From NCBI RefSeq assembly GCF_052857255.1, contig NC_135497.1, positions 546,380,531 through 546,444,530 on the forward strand: a stretch of DNA of 64,000 nt, in the 5' to 3' direction. Made by a program: the position numbers and the translations under genes. Source of the DNA: Amblyomma americanum. Lineage: Eukaryota > Arthropoda > Arachnida > Ixodida > Ixodidae. Shown here piece after piece: positions 63,818 through 64,000 of the stretch (position 1 is its first letter; each line of letters begins with the position of its first letter). The notes under the pieces were generated by a model. That model ran no database searches, was not told where the DNA came from, and was given only the letters and a program-made list of their open reading frames with translations.

Positions 63818-64000
63818 TGTTAGCAGACCTTTCGATGCGCGGCGAGCGCGCAGCAGAAAAAGCGCAGTTATCCGGCAACCCTGGGCGAGCAGGCGGCTAG
63901 CAACCCTGGGTAGCAAGACGGGAGAGGCAAGATGGACGCTACACCGTACGAACCCACGTAATCGCTCTAAACTTAACCTTGTTAATAAACAGTTTGAAAA
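63818..64000 (+). repeat. 3' LTR of the Ty3/gypsy element (partial)
   Basis: Begins TGTTAGCAGACCTTTCGATG, matching the 5' LTR from 58268. AATAAA is at 63984-63989. Only the first 183 bases are in the window. A polypurine tract is expected directly upstream, but the preceding bases (CTTCTGATGCCAGAATGGCC then GAA) are not one; the nearest purine-rich string is AAAAGTGAGGG at about 63782-63792. Confidence 0.9.

Larger units (their letters stand above)
58268..64000 (+). mobile_element. Ty3/gypsy LTR retrotransposon, degenerate, truncated by window end
   Basis: The element runs from a 5' LTR at 58268 to a partial 3' LTR starting at 63818. The internal order is gag with one CCHC knuckle, protease, reverse transcriptase, RNase H, then integrase, which is diagnostic of Ty3/gypsy rather than Ty1/copia. 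No env frame is seen. The LTRs differ by roughly 10% over the 183-187 bases that can be compared, so the insertion is old. The coding region carries several in-frame stops, several frameshifts and a 749-bp nested solo LTR, and the first catalytic Asp of the reverse transcriptase is replaced by Glu. It cannot act autonomously. The exact clade within Ty3/gypsy would need a phylogeny. Confidence 0.93.

Overview
This window looks like repeat-rich eukaryotic DNA, most likely from an arthropod. I favour a chelicerate, probably an ixodid tick, because of the style of the RTE-like and Ty3/gypsy fragments and because the satellite motif resembles dispersed repeats I associate with ticks. That assignment is an inference from recalled family resemblance and was not searched. 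I find no intact host protein-coding gene, rRNA gene, functional tRNA gene or CRISPR array.

Layout. Positions 1-1150 are GC-rich and gene-free, with a 36-base G run. Positions 1151-5914 are AT-richer, with nothing recognisable. Positions 5915-53254 form one very large head-to-tail satellite array with a 116-bp unit, roughly 390 copies in about 45 kb. It is interrupted once, at 16028-18100, by a 2073-bp element with terminal inverted repeats and no recognisable transposase. The array ends in a fold-back: part of one unit is repeated in reverse orientation at 53250-53302. Positions 53303-58267 are flanking DNA with relics: a tRNA-like SINE fragment, a possible LINE 3' end, a (GATT)n tract, and a 5'-truncated minus-strand RTE-like retrotransposon end. 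From 58268 to the window end lies a Ty3/gypsy LTR retrotransposon on the plus strand in the order gag, protease, reverse transcriptase, RNase H, integrase. Its 5' LTR is complete and its 3' LTR is cut by the window edge. Its coding region is broken by several stops and frameshifts and by a nested minus-strand solo LTR (61394-62142) flanked by a 5-bp target duplication.

The satellite shows structure at several scales. Single units fall into subtypes. Blocks of 4, 5, 11, about 33-35 and 51 units are duplicated, and segments of 4-6 kb recur at constant offsets of 4060, 6013, 13561, 16462 and 22475 bp. Sister blocks differ by loss or gain of whole units. This is the pattern expected of unequal exchange and amplification in a higher-order satellite. 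Nothing indicates that the short open frames inside the array are genes.

Nothing here forms a working gene system. The interest lies in how the array was built, in how the interrupting element sits at a recombination junction, and in the nested history of the LTR retrotransposon.
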